Shown in pieces: positions 61,540 to 64,000 of a stretch of DNA of 64,000 nucleotides. The notes beneath the pieces were generated by a model that was given only the letters and a program-made list of their open reading frames with translations, made no database searches and was not told where the DNA came from. Within the stretch, counting starts at the first letter, position 1, and each line of letters starts with the position of its first letter. The stretch spans positions 2,238,236 through 2,302,235 of the forward strand of contig NW_004450459.1 of the NCBI RefSeq assembly GCF_000321225.1. Direction: 5' to 3'. The position numbers and the translations under genes were made by a program. The stretch is from Odobenus rosmarus divergens. Its lineage: Eukaryota > Chordata > Mammalia > Carnivora > Odobenidae.

Positions 61540-61960
61540 GAAACTAGGGGATTTGGGTCCTGCACAAATTTGTGCAAATGTCTGGGACTCAGTTGGAAAG
61601 ACATACTATTCCTGGACTGCAGTGCCTGCCCCTGGCAAAGTTAATAGTGTTAATTAGTAAAGGTTCATTTGGGAAATGTTTCTGATTAATGCTTGCTCAT
61701 TTGCATAACAGTATATCGTGTAAATAAAGCTGTAGCCTTTTGCTTTCCAACAGTGGAGTTCTACTGAGATGGTAAAAGCTGGACAAAGGGGGCTACGGGA
61801 CACTTAAACTAGGTCACATTGAATTTTAATGCATGAAGCCAGCCCTGGTACATTTTACATGGCTAATGGAGAACTGCGGAATGCAGTCTGTTTACTGTGC
61901 AAATCTGCCTTCCAGATTTTTCAATAAACATATTTTCTACTCTGAAGAGTGAAGCCAATT
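61540..61960. promoter_or_regulatory. Possible conserved noncoding element
   Basis: Repeat-free sequence with packed homeodomain- and octamer-type words: GTTAATTAGTAAAG, CTCATTTGCATAAC (octamer ATTTGCAT), TTTTAATGCATGAA, TGATTAATGCTTGC. Such a mix is common in developmental enhancers. This is inference from motif density alone. Confidence 0.25.
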
Positions 61961-62519
61961 CAGTCTCAGGCTGATTTAGAAATGTTATTAAAGAAAATAA
62001 GGATGAGCATCTTCTTAATTCTTACATTAAAATGTAAATAGGGTAATTATAAAATAATAAACTCTCCCCCAAATAAAAAAATGCTCAGTTTCAGAGCTCA
62101 GCTGTGCAGATTATAGCACCATTACTAAACACTGAAAACATGTATATGTCACACTTGTGAATTTGCCATACAGACTTTGTGGCTTTACTGCCCAGAGTCT
62201 AAGTATGACTGAGAAATTTAATTTCTTTCTCCATTATCAACAGAAATTTTGAGCGGTGACAAGGAAGCTGGCGGTCACATGCTCACCTGTGTACATTTCT
62301 CCACGTCCCTATTAGTAAATACAAAGAAAATCACTGACATCAAATGAAACTCAAGTCAAAGGTGAACCTACTCCTGAGCGATTCTGGGGCACAGACAGAA
62401 GGCCGGCATACCTCCCCGTAACCCAACCCTGACACAAATGAAAAAAAAACTCTTAGTCATTCTTTTTGGGTCTTAGTTATTTCACCTGTAAGGTGGAGGT
62501 ATTTATACCTTGTCCTTCA

Positions 62520-63216
<697 letters not shown>

Positions 63217-63233
63217 TAATTAATTTTTTTGAT

Positions 63234-63470
63234 GTAGTGTTCCTTATTTTTTTTCTTTTTTCTTTTTAAAGATTTTATTTATCTATTTGAGAGAGAGAAT
63301 GAGAGAGAGAGAGAGCACATGAGAGGGGGGAGGGTCAGAGGGAGAAGCAGACTCCCCGCTGAGCAGGGGGCCCGATGCGGGACTCGATCCCGGGACTCCA
63401 GGATCATGACCTGAGCCAAAGGCAGTCGCTTAACCAACTGAGCCACCCAGGTGCCCAATGTAGTGTTCCT
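63234..63470 (-). mobile_element. CAN-type SINE with target-site duplication
   Basis: The SINE body is about 63258-63456. ATGTAGTGTTCCTT occurs on both sides (about 63234 and 63458). The body GAGGGTCAGAGGGAGAAGCA matches the subfamily at 8914-9106. Same sense as the gene. Confidence 0.95.
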
Positions 63471-63534
63471 TCTAACAGAAATGCCATGGAAATGATGTAA
63501 TCATAGAGCTGGGATGGTCCTCTCAAAGATCATG

Positions 63535-63660
63535 TAGTCTATTTTAGGTTATAACAGAAGAGGAAACTGAGGCCCACGGTGGTGAAGTGATTTATCAAGT
63601 TCAAAATTAGTATTTAAATCACCTTCAGGGACTCTTAATCCAAGATTCTATACTGCATGG
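63535..63660 (+). repeat. MIR element fragment
   Basis: AGAGGAAACTGAGGCCCACGG and TTATCAAGTTCAAAATTAG match the MIR core and 3' part. Confidence 0.75.
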
Positions 63661-64000
63661 CTTCTCAATGTATGGACTCGTAAAAATATAGAGCAGAAGA
63701 CTTGCTATATGACTGTAGAAATTTGGATAATAACTATGCAAAACTATTAAATATACTTGGATCTATTTTAGCATTCATTATTCTGTCTTTTCTTGTAAAA
63801 GTTCTTTAATTATTATACCTTAAATTGAGTAGTAATATTGTAGCTCAATTTAGTTAGTATTTATGTCTCTATCATTAATTAGTCTTCTACTTACAAAATA
63901 TTTCATGGCTCCTATCATGCTGATTTTTTTTTCTAGTCAGGGTTACTGAGGTATACTTTATGTAAAATATACTGAGGTATATTTTACTTATGTAAGTAAA

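Overview
The window is nuclear DNA from a carnivoran mammal. It holds many tRNA-derived CAN-type SINEs (head close to GGGCGCCTGGGTGGCTCAG, tail AAATAAATAAA), carnivoran LINE-1 copies, older mammalian repeats (MIR, L2, MLT1, hAT elements, L1M) and a spliced vertebrate gene. The dog-specific and cat-specific SINE variants I know are absent, so a non-canid caniform (bear, pinniped or musteloid) is the best guess. This species call is inference.

The only protein-coding gene I can support is the 3' half of ZNF385B on the minus strand. ZNF385B is a U1/matrin-type C2H2 zinc-finger protein. Five coding exons lie at 37546-37708, 13254-13499, 12208-12386, 10938-11039 and 9265-9483. Their phases chain without a break into 302 codons ending in the family's C-terminal tail. 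A 3' UTR of about 1.5 kb runs down to a canonical AATAAA at 7793-7798. The N-terminal exons were not found and probably lie beyond 64000, so 37709-64000 is read as intron. Three zinc fingers are covered wholly or in part, and each is split by an intron.

Layout: 1-1967 is the 5' portion of a minus-strand LINE-1, with its complete GC-rich promoter region and a frameshifted start of ORF1. 1968-7770 is intergenic, with SINEs, a MIR, an L1M fragment, a palindromic hAT MITE and an MLT1 LTR. 7775-13499 holds the 3' UTR and four compactly spaced 3' exons, with an ERV1-type LTR ending about 40 bp from a splice donor. 13500-37545 is a 24 kb intron with old repeats and an exact 204-bp direct duplication. 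37546-37708 is the most upstream exon found. 37709-64000 is intron-like, with L2, MIR, young and old L1 and a SINE cluster at 50.9-59.1 kb, plus one 380-bp assembly gap.

I saw no novel multi-gene system. The most checkable oddities are a sense-oriented SINE that brings AATAAA signals into the ZNF385B 3' UTR, the exact duplication at 27.4/28.1 kb, weak splice donors on two adjacent exons, a CpG-dense last exon, a bipartite L1 3' UTR, and a 92-bp tandem duplication inside a SINE next to the gap.
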